A stretch of DNA of 39,598 nucleotides from NCBI GenBank assembly GCA_023264995.1, contig JAHFUR010000041.1, forward strand, positions 1-39,598, written 5' to 3'. Of this stretch, positions 7,502-14,760 are shown in pieces; position 1 is the stretch's first letter; each line of letters begins with the position of its first letter. The notes beneath the pieces were generated by a model, which searched no databases, was not told the DNA's origin, and worked only from the letters and a program-made list of their open reading frames with translations. Made by a program: the position numbers and the translations under genes. Source of the stretch: Acidimicrobiia bacterium (GTDB lineage Bacteria; Actinomycetota; Acidimicrobiia; Acidimicrobiales; AC-14).

Positions 7502-8137
7502 ATGCCCCAGTCCAGCCACCTCTCCGACGAGTTGCTGGTCCGCCACTTCCACGAGGGTGACCTTGCCGCCCTCGACGTGCTGCTGGGGCGCTACCGGCGC
7601 TTCGCCCGGGCCAAGGCCCGGGGGTACTTCCTGGCCGGGGGCGACACCGACGACATCGAGCAGGAGGGCATGATCGGCCTGTTCAAGGCCATCCGTGACT
7701 TCCGCCACGGCCAGTCGTCGTTCCGGGCCTTCGCCGAGCTGTGCGTGACCCGCCAGATCATGACCGCCATCAAGACGGCCTGCCGCCAGAAGCACCAGCC
7801 CCTGAACCGCTACGTCTCGCTCTGGGGCCTGCGGGTGCTCGACGACCCCTCCGAGCGCCTGGTCGAGGAGCTGTTCGACCAGCGGGTGCCCGACCCGGCC
7901 GACGAGGTGGTCAGCCTGGAGGGCCAGGCCGCCATGCGGGCCGCCCTGGCCGACCTGCTGTCCACCCTGGAGGTCGACGTCCTCCGCCTCCACCTGGACG
8001 GCTGCACGTACCAGGAGATCGGCGACCGCCTTGGCCGCCACACCAAGGCGGTCGACAACGCGCTGCAGCGCATCAAGCGCAAGCTCGAGGCCCACCTGGT
8101 CGCGGCCTCGGCCGCCCAGCGGGTGCCGGCGGCCTGA
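7502..8137 (+). CDS. sigH: RNA polymerase sigma-70 family factor, SigH (Spo0H)-like
   Basis: A 211-residue sigma factor with regions 2 and 4 joined by a short linker. Region 2 includes ALLGRYRRFARAKA-like helices and GGDTDDIEQEGMIGLFKAIRDF, where core binding and -10 recognition occur. Region 4 ends with the helix-turn-helix CTYQEIGDRLGRHTKAVDNALQRIKRKL. The sequence and its place after rlmB match the Bacillus SigH/actinobacterial 30-kDa sigma group rather than ECF factors. ATG 7502 is the only sensible start. No anti-sigma factor gene is adjacent. Its regulon cannot be told from the sequence. Confidence 0.87.
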   Translation: MPQSSHLSDELLVRHFHEGDLAALDVLLGRYRRFARAKARGYFLAGGDTDDIEQEGMIGLFKAIRDFRHGQSSFRAFAELCVTRQIMTAIKTACRQKHQPLNRYVSLWGLRVLDDPSERLVEELFDQRVPDPADEVVSLEGQAAMRAALADLLSTLEVDVLRLHLDGCTYQEIGDRLGRHTKAVDNALQRIKRKLEAHLVAASAAQRVPAA

Positions 8138-8152
8138 GGAACTTCCGGGATT

Positions 8153-8229
8153 TGGAGCCGGTGGTCGGATTCGAACCGACGGCCTGACGATTACAAGTCG
8201 CCTGCGCTACCGGACTGCGCCACACCGGC
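8153..8229 (-). tRNA. tRNA-Thr (anticodon TGT)
   Basis: Read on the minus strand, the acceptor 5' strand GCCGGTG (8223-8229) pairs with CACCGGC (8157-8163). The discriminator is T and the CCA end is encoded. The anticodon loop CTTGTAA gives TGT. The T arm GTCGG-TTCGAAT-CCGAC is perfect. The gene converges on the sigma factor gene. Confidence 0.95.
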
Positions 8230-8291
8230 GAAAGGCCACGGTAGCCCGGGGGTGCTTGACCTGGGTGCCAGATGCGGGCAGCCTCTCCGCA

Positions 8292-8552
8292 ATGCCTCTC
8301 ACCGATCGCGATCGTGCGATCCTCGACTTCGAGCGCACCTGGTGGTCGGCGCCGGGCCCGAAGGGGGCGGCCATCCAGTCGGCGATCGGTCTGTCGCCGG
8401 CCCGGTACTACCAGCTCCTGGCCGAACTGATCGGTTCGGCCGAGGCCGAGGCCTACGACCCGCTGGTCGTCCGTCGCCTACGCCGGCGGCAGTCCAGCCG
8501 CCGGCGGGCCCGGATCGAGGGCGGCCGCACGGCACAGCCCCGCGGCCGGTGA
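8292..8552 (+). CDS. DUF3263 family small protein
   Basis: An 86-residue protein. MPLTDRDRAILDFERTWW and the following GLSPARYYQLLAELI are the signature of actinobacterial DUF3263. The conserved helices look like a small helix-turn-helix fold, and the tail is Arg-rich (RRLRRRQSSRRRAR), so nucleic-acid binding is plausible but unproven. The next gene encodes a LytR_C protein; this pair also occurs in mycobacteria (Rv0430-Rv0431, from memory). The stop lies 4 bases before the next GTG, which points to an operon. Confidence 0.85.
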   Translation: MPLTDRDRAILDFERTWWSAPGPKGAAIQSAIGLSPARYYQLLAELIGSAEAEAYDPLVVRRLRRRQSSRRRARIEGGRTAQPRGR

Positions 8553-8556
8553 GCGC

Positions 8557-9180
8557 GTGAACCAACGTCGCGGCATACCCGGGCGGCCGCCGGCCAACCC
8601 GGCCGGCACGGGCTCCAACGCCGGCGTACGGGGCGCCCTGCTGCTCGGCGTGGCCGTGATCATCGGCATCGTCCTCCTGCAGCAGTTCGACGGCGGTATC
8701 GACACCGGGGGCGGGGCCACGGTGTCGGCCACCTCGGTGCCCAGGGCCGCGGCCACGACCACCAGCACCACCCGCCGGGTGGGGCTGACCACGGTGCCCC
8801 TGGCCACGACCACCACGGCCAAGCCGCGGGCCAAGAGCGAGGTTAAGGTGCTGGTGGCCAACGGCGCCGGCATCCGCGGCCTGGGCGCGGCCACCACCAC
8901 GGCCCTGAAAGCCCTGGGTTACGCCACCGCCACCCCCACCGACACCACCGGCGGCAACGTCGAGAAGACCAGCATCCAGTACGCCGACGGGTACGAAGCC
9001 GAGGCGCGCGAGGTGGCTGCCGCCCTCAGCCAGCCGGCCACCGTCGTGGCCCGGATGTCGTCGCCGCCCGTCGCGCCGGCCGACCTCGACGACAGCAAGG
9101 TCGTCGTCATCCTCGGCCTCGACGTGGCCAACACCTCCACGACAGGCGCCGGCGCCACCACCACCACCCGCCGGCCCTAG
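8557..9180 (+). CDS. Membrane-anchored LytR_C domain protein
   Basis: A 207-residue protein with a short basic cytoplasmic N-terminus and one membrane helix at about residues 25-43 (ALLLGVAVIIGIVLL). A Thr/Ala-rich linker leads to an outer LytR_C-type domain at about 95-190 (VKVLVANGAGIRGLGAA, ALGYATATPTDT, VVVILGLD). LytR_C domains occur in cell-envelope proteins, some related to the LytR-CpsA-Psr family that attaches glycopolymers to peptidoglycan. No LCP catalytic domain is present here. The GTG start at 8557 follows the DUF3263 stop closely. The C-terminus is again Thr-rich. Confidence 0.8.
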   Translation: MNQRRGIPGRPPANPAGTGSNAGVRGALLLGVAVIIGIVLLQQFDGGIDTGGGATVSATSVPRAAATTTSTTRRVGLTTVPLATTTTAKPRAKSEVKVLVANGAGIRGLGAATTTALKALGYATATPTDTTGGNVEKTSIQYADGYEAEAREVAAALSQPATVVARMSSPPVAPADLDDSKVVVILGLDVANTSTTGAGATTTTRRP

Positions 9181-9190
9181 GCCGCCGGCG

Positions 9191-10003
9191 TCAGGCCGGT
9201 TTGGCCTCGTCCGGCAGCCGGCGGGTCTGGGACCGGATCTCGACCGACATGGTGCCCGTGACCGAGGCCGCCCCGCCGGCTTGGGGGGCCAGCACCAGGT
9301 TGTAGACGCCCTTGGTGAGCGACGTGGCCTCCTGGACCACCCCGTCGGCCAGGGCCCGGGTGGCCGTGCTCACCGTGGTCTCGGTGCCGGTGATGGTGAC
9401 CGTCGTGTCGCCCAGCTTGGTGGTGCTCGACAGCGGCAGGCGGGTGTCAGCCTTGATCGAGGCCACCTTCCGCCCCCCCGACGTCGTGACCTTCACCAGC
9501 CGCCCGGTCCCCTCCAACCGGGCTCCCGGGGCGCCGGGGACGCCAGGCGTGGCGTCGATCTTCCACTTCTCGCCCGGCGACAGGGACCGGTCGGGCGGGG
9601 CCGTGGCCGCCGCGGGCAGGAACTCGGGGAACCCGACCGGCCCGAGCACGGCGGGGGGGAGGCCGTCGACGGCGTCGACCCCGGCCAGCTGCGCGCCGCG
9701 GTCGAAGCGCACCTGGAAGACCCGGTCGGGCGAACCGGCCCGGCGCAGTACGACCTGGACCTTGACCTCCCCGGGCACGGCCGACATCACCGTGTCCTGG
9801 GACTCCAGGGTCACCTCGTCGACCGACCGGTCGGGGGCGTCGTCGCCCAGGACCGTGGTCGTCACCGATTGGACCTTGATCTCGTAGCGGTAGCTCGTGC
9901 CCGCGGCCGGTCGGAAGCCAACGTGGACGGACTCCTTGTCACACGCGGTCAGCGCCCCGGCCGCCAGCGCGGGGCCGAGCAACAACAAGGCCAGTCGACG
10001 CAC
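9191..10003 (-). CDS. Putative secreted lipoprotein
   Basis: A 270-residue lipoprotein from the chosen GTG 10003: MRRLALLLLGPALAAGALTAC with lipobox LTAC. The mature part is beta-rich, with Ser/Thr-rich strands (YRYEIKVQSVTTTV, VTLESQDTVMSAVPGEVKVQVVL, SPGEKWKIDATP, TTVTITGTETTVST), as in extracellular beta-barrel or beta-sandwich domains. I do not recognise a named family with confidence. A start at 10069 is possible, but a minus-strand TACGCT (10013-10018) nine bases before GTG 10003 supports the shorter form with a clean signal peptide. It is divergent from otsB; the two promoters share about 60 bp. Confidence 0.75.
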   Translation of the reverse strand: MRRLALLLLGPALAAGALTACDKESVHVGFRPAAGTSYRYEIKVQSVTTTVLGDDAPDRSVDEVTLESQDTVMSAVPGEVKVQVVLRRAGSPDRVFQVRFDRGAQLAGVDAVDGLPPAVLGPVGFPEFLPAAATAPPDRSLSPGEKWKIDATPGVPGAPGARLEGTGRLVKVTTSGGRKVASIKADTRLPLSSTTKLGDTTVTITGTETTVSTATRALADGVVQEATSLTKGVYNLVLAPQAGGAASVTGTMSVEIRSQTRRLPDEAKPA

Positions 10004-10039
10004 GTCGATCGCAGCGTACAGCGGCACCCGGCGTGGCGG

Positions 10040-10045
10040 TAGGGT
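10040..10045 (+). promoter_or_regulatory. -10 box TAGGGT of otsB
   Basis: TAGGGT lies inside the longest possible otsB frame and ends 11 bases before TTG 10057. This argues that translation starts at or after 10057 rather than at GTG 10033. Confidence 0.45.
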
Positions 10046-10056
10046 CTCCCGCCGAG

Positions 10057-10908
10057 TTGCCTTCCTCACTGTCCGTCACCGACCTGCTGGCCCCGTTCCG
10101 CTCGGACCCGCCCGGCTCGGCCATCTTGTGCGACTTCGACGGCACGCTGGCGCCCATCGTCGACGATCCCGCCGCGGCCCGGCCGCTGGCCGGCGCGGCC
10201 GCCACCCTGGCCGGGCTGGCCCGGCGCTACGGCTGCGCCGGCGTGATCTCGGGCCGCCCGGCCGGGTTCCTGGCCGCCCACTTCGGCGGCCGCGGCCTGC
10301 TCCTGTCCGGCCTGTACGGCCTGGAGGAGGTCGACGCCGGCGGCGCGGGCCGCGCCGCCGCCGGCGCCGAGCGCTGGCGGCCGGCGGTCGAGGCCGCGGC
10401 CCGGGCCGCCGAGGCCGACCTTCCCGCCGACGTCGGCGTGGAGCGCAAGGGCCTGTCGGTCACAGTCCACTACCGCACCAGCCCGGCTCAGGGGCCAGCC
10501 GTGGCCCGGTGGGCCGCCGCCCACGCCGCGGCCAGCGGCCTGGTGCTGCACCCGGCGCGGATGTCCTGCGAGCTCCGCCCGCCGGTGCGGCGGGACAAGG
10601 GGACCGTCGTGGCCGAGGTGGGCGCCGGCCGGCGCCAGGTGTGCTTCCTGGGCGACGACCTCGGGGACCTTTCTGCCTTCGACGCCCTCGACCGGTTGGC
10701 GGCCGCCGGCGCCACCGCCCTCCGGGTGGGCGTGGCCAGCCGGGAGGCGCCGGCGGAGCTCCTCGACCGGGCCGACACGGTGGTCGACGGGCCGGCGGGC
10801 GCCCTCACCCTGCTGCGCGCCCTCCTCGTGGGGGAACAGGGCCCGAGCGGCCCCCTGAGCGAGGGACAGGGCCCGAGCGGCCCCCTGAGCCGGGAACAGG
10901 CTTTTTAG
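10057..10908 (+). CDS. otsB: OtsB, trehalose-6-phosphate phosphatase
   Basis: OtsB removes the phosphate from trehalose 6-phosphate to give trehalose, an osmolyte. The HAD-fold motifs are visible: nucleophile motif CDFDGTLAPI, VISGRP (motif II region), RKGLSVTVHYR in the cap, the Lys of RRDKGTVV and the metal-binding GDDLGDLSAF. TTG 10057 gives 283 residues; GTG 10033 is the alternative but would contain the predicted -10 box. The last 26 residues are an odd repeat (GPSGPLS twice) encoded by a 30-bp tandem repeat that also encodes the otsA tail on the other strand. The genes converge and overlap by 104 bp. Confidence 0.9.
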   Translation: MPSSLSVTDLLAPFRSDPPGSAILCDFDGTLAPIVDDPAAARPLAGAAATLAGLARRYGCAGVISGRPAGFLAAHFGGRGLLLSGLYGLEEVDAGGAGRAAAGAERWRPAVEAAARAAEADLPADVGVERKGLSVTVHYRTSPAQGPAVARWAAAHAAASGLVLHPARMSCELRPPVRRDKGTVVAEVGAGRRQVCFLGDDLGDLSAFDALDRLAAAGATALRVGVASREAPAELLDRADTVVDGPAGALTLLRALLVGEQGPSGPLSEGQGPSGPLSREQAF

Positions 10909-12295
10909 CCGCGTCGCTCGGCGTCCCCGCGGCCCGCAGCATGTCGGCGAACCAGTCGCCCGGCAACCGGGCCGAGGCGGCGGCGGCCACGGCCTCGGCG
11001 TGGGCCTTCCGCTCGGCGGGGGCCATGGCCAGGGCGGCGGCCAGCACGTCGGCGGTGCCGGCCACGTCGAACGGGTTGACCTCCAGGGCCACGCCGCCCA
11101 GCTCGTCCCACGCCCCGGCCTCCCGGCTGAGGGCCAGCACCCCGTGGTTGGCGTTGAGGACCGGGCCCTCCTTGGCCACCAGGTTGAGCCCGTCGCGCAC
11201 CGGGTTCACGAGCAGGACGTCGTAGCGGGTGAGGGCGGCCACCGACCGGGGGAAGTTGTCGGAGGTATCCAGGACGATCGGCGTCCAGCCCGGCGTGGCC
11301 CACCGGTCGTTGACGGACCGGGCCAGCGACTCGACCTCCTGGCGGTAGGCCAGGTACTCCGGGAGGGCCTCGCGGGAGGGGTAGACCAGGGCGAGGAAGA
11401 CCACCCGGCCTTGCCACTCCGGGTGCGTGTGCAGGAGGTCGTCGAAGGCCCAGAAGCCCCGCAGCAGGTTCTTCGACGGTTCGATCCGGTCCACCCGGAG
11501 GATGAGCCGGCGGTCGCCGCGCACCGCGTCGACCCACCCCTGCTCCCGGGCGCAGTCATCGGTCTCGGCGACCGCGGCGATGTCGTCGTGGTGGGGGCTC
11601 AGGGGCGACACGAACGTGGCCGGCCGGAACCCGAGCACCTCGTCGCAGCAGGCCTCGTAGTTCGCCGCCCACCGCCGGGCGTGGAACCCGCAGGCCACAT
11701 GGCTGCCCATCCCGACCAGCAGCTCCTCGGCCACCACGGTGGGCAGCACCCGCAGGGCGCCGGGCTCGCAGAAGGGGATGTGGCTGAAGTGGACGGCCCG
11801 GAGGTCGCGCCGCTCCTGGGCCAGCCAGGTGCCGACGAGGGCCAGGTGGTAGTCCTGGACCAGGATGGTGGCGCCCTCGGGGGCCTCGTCGATCACCACC
11901 CGGGCGAAGGTGCGGTTGACGGCCCGGTAGGCGTCCCACGCCTCCCGCCAGCGCCGGTCGAGGCGGGGCCGGCGGGACAGGTCGAACAGGCCGTGGTGGA
12001 GGAACCACAGGGTGGCGTTGGACACCACGTCGTAGGCCATCTGGTAGGCCGCGGGGTCGACGGCCACCGACCGGAACCGGAACCCCTCGGCCTCGATCAC
12101 GCCTTCGGCGGCGGCGGCCACATCGGCGTCGGTGGCCGCCGCCGCCACCCACGTGGCGCCCATCTCCCGCACCAGCGGGCCGAGGCTCGACACCAGGCCG
12201 CCGCCACCCCGGGTGGCCACCAGCCCTCCCTCGTCGTCGAAGGAGAACGACACCGGGCCCCGGTTGGAGAGGACGACGACCGGGGAGGCGGGCAC
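10805..12295 (-). CDS. otsA: OtsA, trehalose-6-phosphate synthase (GT20)
   Basis: OtsA transfers glucose from a nucleotide sugar to glucose 6-phosphate, the step before OtsB. The 496-residue GT20 enzyme begins PVVVLSNRGPVSF and contains GGGGLVSSLGPL, the acceptor loop VQDYHLALVG, HIPFCEPGALRVLP, the sugar-nucleotide motif RVDRIEPSKN and the C-terminal DGLNLVAKEGPVLN with its catalytic-site Glu. The GTG start at 12295 follows a minus-strand TATGTT box. The C-terminal ~30 residues (GGRSGPVP repeated) come from the 30-bp repeat shared with otsB and lie beyond the usual enzyme core. The start is divergent from the glycerate kinase gene. Confidence 0.93.
   Translation of the reverse strand: MPASPVVVLSNRGPVSFSFDDEGGLVATRGGGGLVSSLGPLVREMGATWVAAAATDADVAAAAEGVIEAEGFRFRSVAVDPAAYQMAYDVVSNATLWFLHHGLFDLSRRPRLDRRWREAWDAYRAVNRTFARVVIDEAPEGATILVQDYHLALVGTWLAQERRDLRAVHFSHIPFCEPGALRVLPTVVAEELLVGMGSHVACGFHARRWAANYEACCDEVLGFRPATFVSPLSPHHDDIAAVAETDDCAREQGWVDAVRGDRRLILRVDRIEPSKNLLRGFWAFDDLLHTHPEWQGRVVFLALVYPSREALPEYLAYRQEVESLARSVNDRWATPGWTPIVLDTSDNFPRSVAALTRYDVLLVNPVRDGLNLVAKEGPVLNANHGVLALSREAGAWDELGGVALEVNPFDVAGTADVLAAALAMAPAERKAHAEAVAAAASARLPGDWFADMLRAAGTPSDAAKKPVPGSGGRSGPVPRSGGRSGPVPPRGGRAAG
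10831..10900. repeat. 30-bp tandem repeat in the otsB/otsA overlap (2.3 copies)
   Basis: Units at 10831-10860 and 10861-10890 differ at three positions and a partial third covers 10891-10900. The shared core is GGGCCCGAGCGGCCCCCTGA. The 30-bp period keeps both frames, so it lengthens OtsB and OtsA by 10 residues per unit. A short hairpin with five Ts at about 10885-10906 may end otsB. Confidence 0.9.
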
Positions 12296-12315
12296 GGTGG
12301 GCCAACATAACCGGC

Positions 12316-13323
12316 GTGCTCGTCGTCGCTGCCCCCGACAAGTTCCGTGGCACGGCCACTGCCGCGGAGGTGGCCGCCGCCGTGGCCCGAGCCGTAGAGG
12401 CCGCCGGCGGGACCTGCGACGAGGCGCCGATTGCCGACGGTGGCGAGGGCACGCTGGAGGCCCTCGGCGGGGCGGTGCGGACTGCCACCGTGCGCGGCCC
12501 GCTGGGGGACGCGGTGACCGCCGAGTGGCGGGTGCAGGCCGGCGGCACCGCCGTCGTCGAGATGGCCCGGGCCTCTGGGCTGGCGCTGGTCGGGGGAGCG
12601 GCGGGCAACGACCCGCTCCGGGCGTCGACCGCCGGCACGGGCGAGCTGATCGCCGCGGCCATCGACGCCGGCGCCCGGCGGGTGGTCGTCGGCGCCGGCG
12701 GTTCGGCGTCGACCGACGGCGGGTTGGCCGCCCTCACCGCCCTGAACCCGGGCCGGCGGCTGCACGGGGTCGAGCTGCTGGTCGCCTGCGACGTGGAGAC
12801 GCTCTTCGTCGACGCCGCCGAGGTCTTCGCCCCCCAGAAGGGGGCCACGCCGGCGCAGGTCGCCCTGCTGCGCCGGCGGCTGGAGCGCCTGGCCCAGATC
12901 TACGTGCGCGACTACGGCGTGGACATCACCCAGGAGCCCGGGTCGGGCGCGGCGGGGGGCCTGGCCGGGGGGCTGGCCGCGGCCGGGGCCCGCCTGGTGC
13001 CCGGCTTCGACCTGGTGGCCGAGGCCCTGGGCCTGGCCGAGCGCATCGCCGCCGCCGGCCTGGTCGTCACCGGCGAGGGCACGCTCGACGCCGAGTCCTT
13101 CGAGGGGAAGGCGGTGGGCGGCGTCGTCGACCTGGCATCGGCCGCCGGCGTCGACGTGCTGGTGGTCGCCGGCGACGTGCTGGCCGGCGAGCTGCCGGAG
13201 CTGCCGGCGTCGGTCCAGGTCGTGTCCCTGGTCGCCCGCTTCGGCCGGGAGCGGGCCATGGCCGACGCCGGCGGCTGTGCCGGCGAGGTGGTGGAAAGCG
13301 CTCTCCGTGAGCGCTATCGGTGA
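12316..13323 (+). CDS. Glycerate kinase, family I (GlxK/GarK type), short form
   Basis: It phosphorylates D-glycerate, feeding glyoxylate or glycerate carbon into glycolysis. The family pattern is clear: VVAAPDKFRGTATAAEVAAA at the N-terminus, PIADGGEGTLEAL, EMARASGLALV, STAGTGELIAAAIDAGA, GAGGSASTDGG, FAPQKGATPAQV, GSGAAGGLAGGL and VTGEGTLDAESFEGKA. It has 335 residues against the usual 370-385. The shortfall lies after STDGGLAALTAL, where a loop of roughly 40 residues is missing. GTG 12316 follows an AT-rich box overlapping the divergent otsA promoter. Two hairpins follow the stop. Whether it makes 2- or 3-phosphoglycerate cannot be told. Confidence 0.88.
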   Translation: MLVVAAPDKFRGTATAAEVAAAVARAVEAAGGTCDEAPIADGGEGTLEALGGAVRTATVRGPLGDAVTAEWRVQAGGTAVVEMARASGLALVGGAAGNDPLRASTAGTGELIAAAIDAGARRVVVGAGGSASTDGGLAALTALNPGRRLHGVELLVACDVETLFVDAAEVFAPQKGATPAQVALLRRRLERLAQIYVRDYGVDITQEPGSGAAGGLAGGLAAAGARLVPGFDLVAEALGLAERIAAAGLVVTGEGTLDAESFEGKAVGGVVDLASAAGVDVLVVAGDVLAGELPELPASVQVVSLVARFGRERAMADAGGCAGEVVESALRERYR

Positions 13324-13341
13324 CCGGCCCGGGAGGCCGGT
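13323..13341. terminator. Short hairpin at the glycerate kinase stop
   Basis: ACCGGCC (13323-13329) pairs with GGCCGGT (13335-13341) around a 5-base loop. It is the first of two hairpins in tandem. Confidence 0.4.
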
Positions 13342-13358
13342 CCACGGAGCATGCACAG

Positions 13359-13383
13359 GAGCAAACCTCACAGAGGTTTGCTC
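13359..13383. terminator. Perfect 11-bp hairpin before the SAM riboswitch
   Basis: GAGCAAACCTC and GAGGTTTGCTC pair around ACA. The hairpin ends before the TATCAT box of the next gene, so it more likely ends the glycerate kinase transcript than belongs to the riboswitch. Confidence 0.6.
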
Positions 13384-13391
13384 GTGTGACG

Positions 13392-13397
13392 TATCAT
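13392..13397 (+). promoter_or_regulatory. -10 box TATCAT of the riboswitch-thrC transcript
   Basis: TATCAT matches TATAAT at five of six positions. Transcription would begin at about 13403, at the first bases of riboswitch helix P1. No good -35 box is seen. Confidence 0.5.
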
Positions 13398-13401
13398 GGG
13401 G

Positions 13402-13504
13402 CCGTCATCCAGAGCGGTCGAGGGACCGGGCCCGCAGAAACCGCGACAACCAGCCGTCACCGAAGTTCGGGGGCGACCAGGTGCCAATGCCCGGAGCGAT
13501 GAGG
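13402..13504 (+). promoter_or_regulatory. SAM riboswitch (SAM-I/S-box type)
   Basis: The conserved S-box elements appear in order: CCAGAGCGGTCGAGGGACC (5' P2 and K-turn side), GGGCCCGCAGAAACC, GCGACAACC, then GGTGCCAATGCCC and GATGAGG. P1 forms between TCATC (13405-13409) and GATGA (13498-13502). The 3' strand of P1 overlaps the Shine-Dalgarno sequence (AGGAGG, 13502-13507) of the next gene, so SAM binding should block translation. No separate terminator or anti-terminator is visible. Class I is my assignment from the core; a covariance search would settle the subclass. Confidence 0.85.
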
Positions 13505-13515
13505 AGGCAACAACA

Positions 13516-14754
13516 GTGAGCTTCGTCCAGGGCCTGCGGTGTCGGGAGTGCCACCATGCCTTCCCGGCTGAGGCCCTCCATGTCTGTGAGTGGTGTTTCG
13601 GCCCCCTCGAGGTCGTCTACGACTACGAGAAGATCGCCGCGGCCACGTCGCGGGAGACCATCGCCGCCGGGCCGGCGTCGATCTGGCGGTACGCCAACCT
13701 GCTGCCGGCGGTCAACGACGGCGCCGTCGACCTGGGCGCCGGGTTCACCCCCCTCGTGCGGGCCGACCGGCTGGCCGCCGAGCTGGGCCTGGGCGAGCTG
13801 TGGCTGAAGAACGACACCCTCAACCCCACCGGCTCGTTCAAGGACCGGGTGGTGTCGGTGGCCCTGGCCCGGGCCCGGGCCATGGGGTTCAAGGTGGCGG
13901 CCTGTGCCTCCACCGGCAACCTGGCCAACTCGGTGGCCGCCCACGCGGCCCGGGCGGGCATGCGCCACGTCGTGTTCATCCCCGCCGACCTCGAGGCCGG
14001 CAAGGTCGTCACCACCGCGGTGTACGGCCCGAGCCTGATCGCGGTCGACGGCAGCTACGACGACGTCAACCGGCTGTGCGCCGAGCTGGCCTCCGAGCAG
14101 CCGACGTGGGCGTTCGTCAACGTCAACCTGCGCACCTACTACGCCGAGGGCTCCAAGACGCTGGCCTTCGAGACGGCTGAGCAGCTGGGCTGGGAAGCCC
14201 CCGACCACGTCGTCGTGCCGGTGGCGTCGGGCTCCCAGCTCACCAAGATCGCCAAGGGCTTCCGCGAGCTCCACACCGTCGGCCTGCTGGACGACGAGCC
14301 CCACGTGCGGGTCTCCGGCGCCCAGGCCGAAGGCTGTTCGCCGGTGGCCACCGCCTTCACCGAGGGCCACGACTACATCCGCCCGGTGAAGCCCAAGACC
14401 ATCGCCAAGTCGCTGGCCATCGGCAACCCGGCCGACGGCCCCTACGCCCTCGACGAGGTCCGCCGCAGCGGCGGGGGCCTCGAAGCGGTCTCCGACCAGG
14501 AGATCGTCGACGCCATGCTCCTGCTGGCCCGCACCGAGGGCATCTTCGCCGAGACCGCCGGCGGCGTGACCATCGCCACCCTGGCCCGGTTGGCGGCCAA
14601 GGGCGTGGTGCGCCGCGACGAGCGGGTGGTGGCCTACATCACCGGCGCCGGCCTGAAGACCATCGAGGCGGTGGCGCCGGTGTGCCGTCCCACCGCCACC
14701 ATCGCTCCCACCATGGACGCCTTCGCCGCGGCCTTCGAGGGAATTGAGGCTTAG
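13516..14754 (+). CDS. thrC: Threonine synthase-like PLP enzyme; candidate O-phosphohomoserine-dependent homocysteine synthase
   Basis: A fold-type II PLP enzyme of 412 residues. An N-terminal zinc-ribbon-like segment (CRECHHAF, CEWCFGPLEVVYDY) precedes the catalytic domain. The PLP lysine is in NPTGSFKDRV, the cofactor-phosphate loop is ASTGNLANSVAAHAARAG, and VNVNLRTYYAEGSKTLAFE and NPADGPYALDE follow. By family this is threonine synthase acting on O-phosphohomoserine. However, a SAM riboswitch controls it and a sulfur-carrier-like gene follows 6 bases after its stop codon. I therefore infer that it may make homocysteine from O-phosphohomoserine with a protein thiocarboxylate. GTG 13516 has AGGAGG 8 bases upstream; the in-frame ATG 13396 lies upstream of the aptamer and is rejected. 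Confidence 0.88.
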   Translation: MSFVQGLRCRECHHAFPAEALHVCEWCFGPLEVVYDYEKIAAATSRETIAAGPASIWRYANLLPAVNDGAVDLGAGFTPLVRADRLAAELGLGELWLKNDTLNPTGSFKDRVVSVALARARAMGFKVAACASTGNLANSVAAHAARAGMRHVVFIPADLEAGKVVTTAVYGPSLIAVDGSYDDVNRLCAELASEQPTWAFVNVNLRTYYAEGSKTLAFETAEQLGWEAPDHVVVPVASGSQLTKIAKGFRELHTVGLLDDEPHVRVSGAQAEGCSPVATAFTEGHDYIRPVKPKTIAKSLAIGNPADGPYALDEVRRSGGGLEAVSDQEIVDAMLLLARTEGIFAETAGGVTIATLARLAAKGVVRRDERVVAYITGAGLKTIEAVAPVCRPTATIAPTMDAFAAAFEGIEA

Positions 14755-14760
14755 ACACCC

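Noticed and set aside
10033-10056. otsB start at GTG 10033
   Set aside because: It places the predicted -10 box inside the coding region and adds residues not typical of OtsB. It is kept only as an alternative.
13396-13515. N-terminal 40-residue extension of the thrC-like protein from ATG 13396
   Set aside because: This stretch is the SAM aptamer RNA. The encoded residues are low-complexity and the ribosome site lies before GTG 13516.
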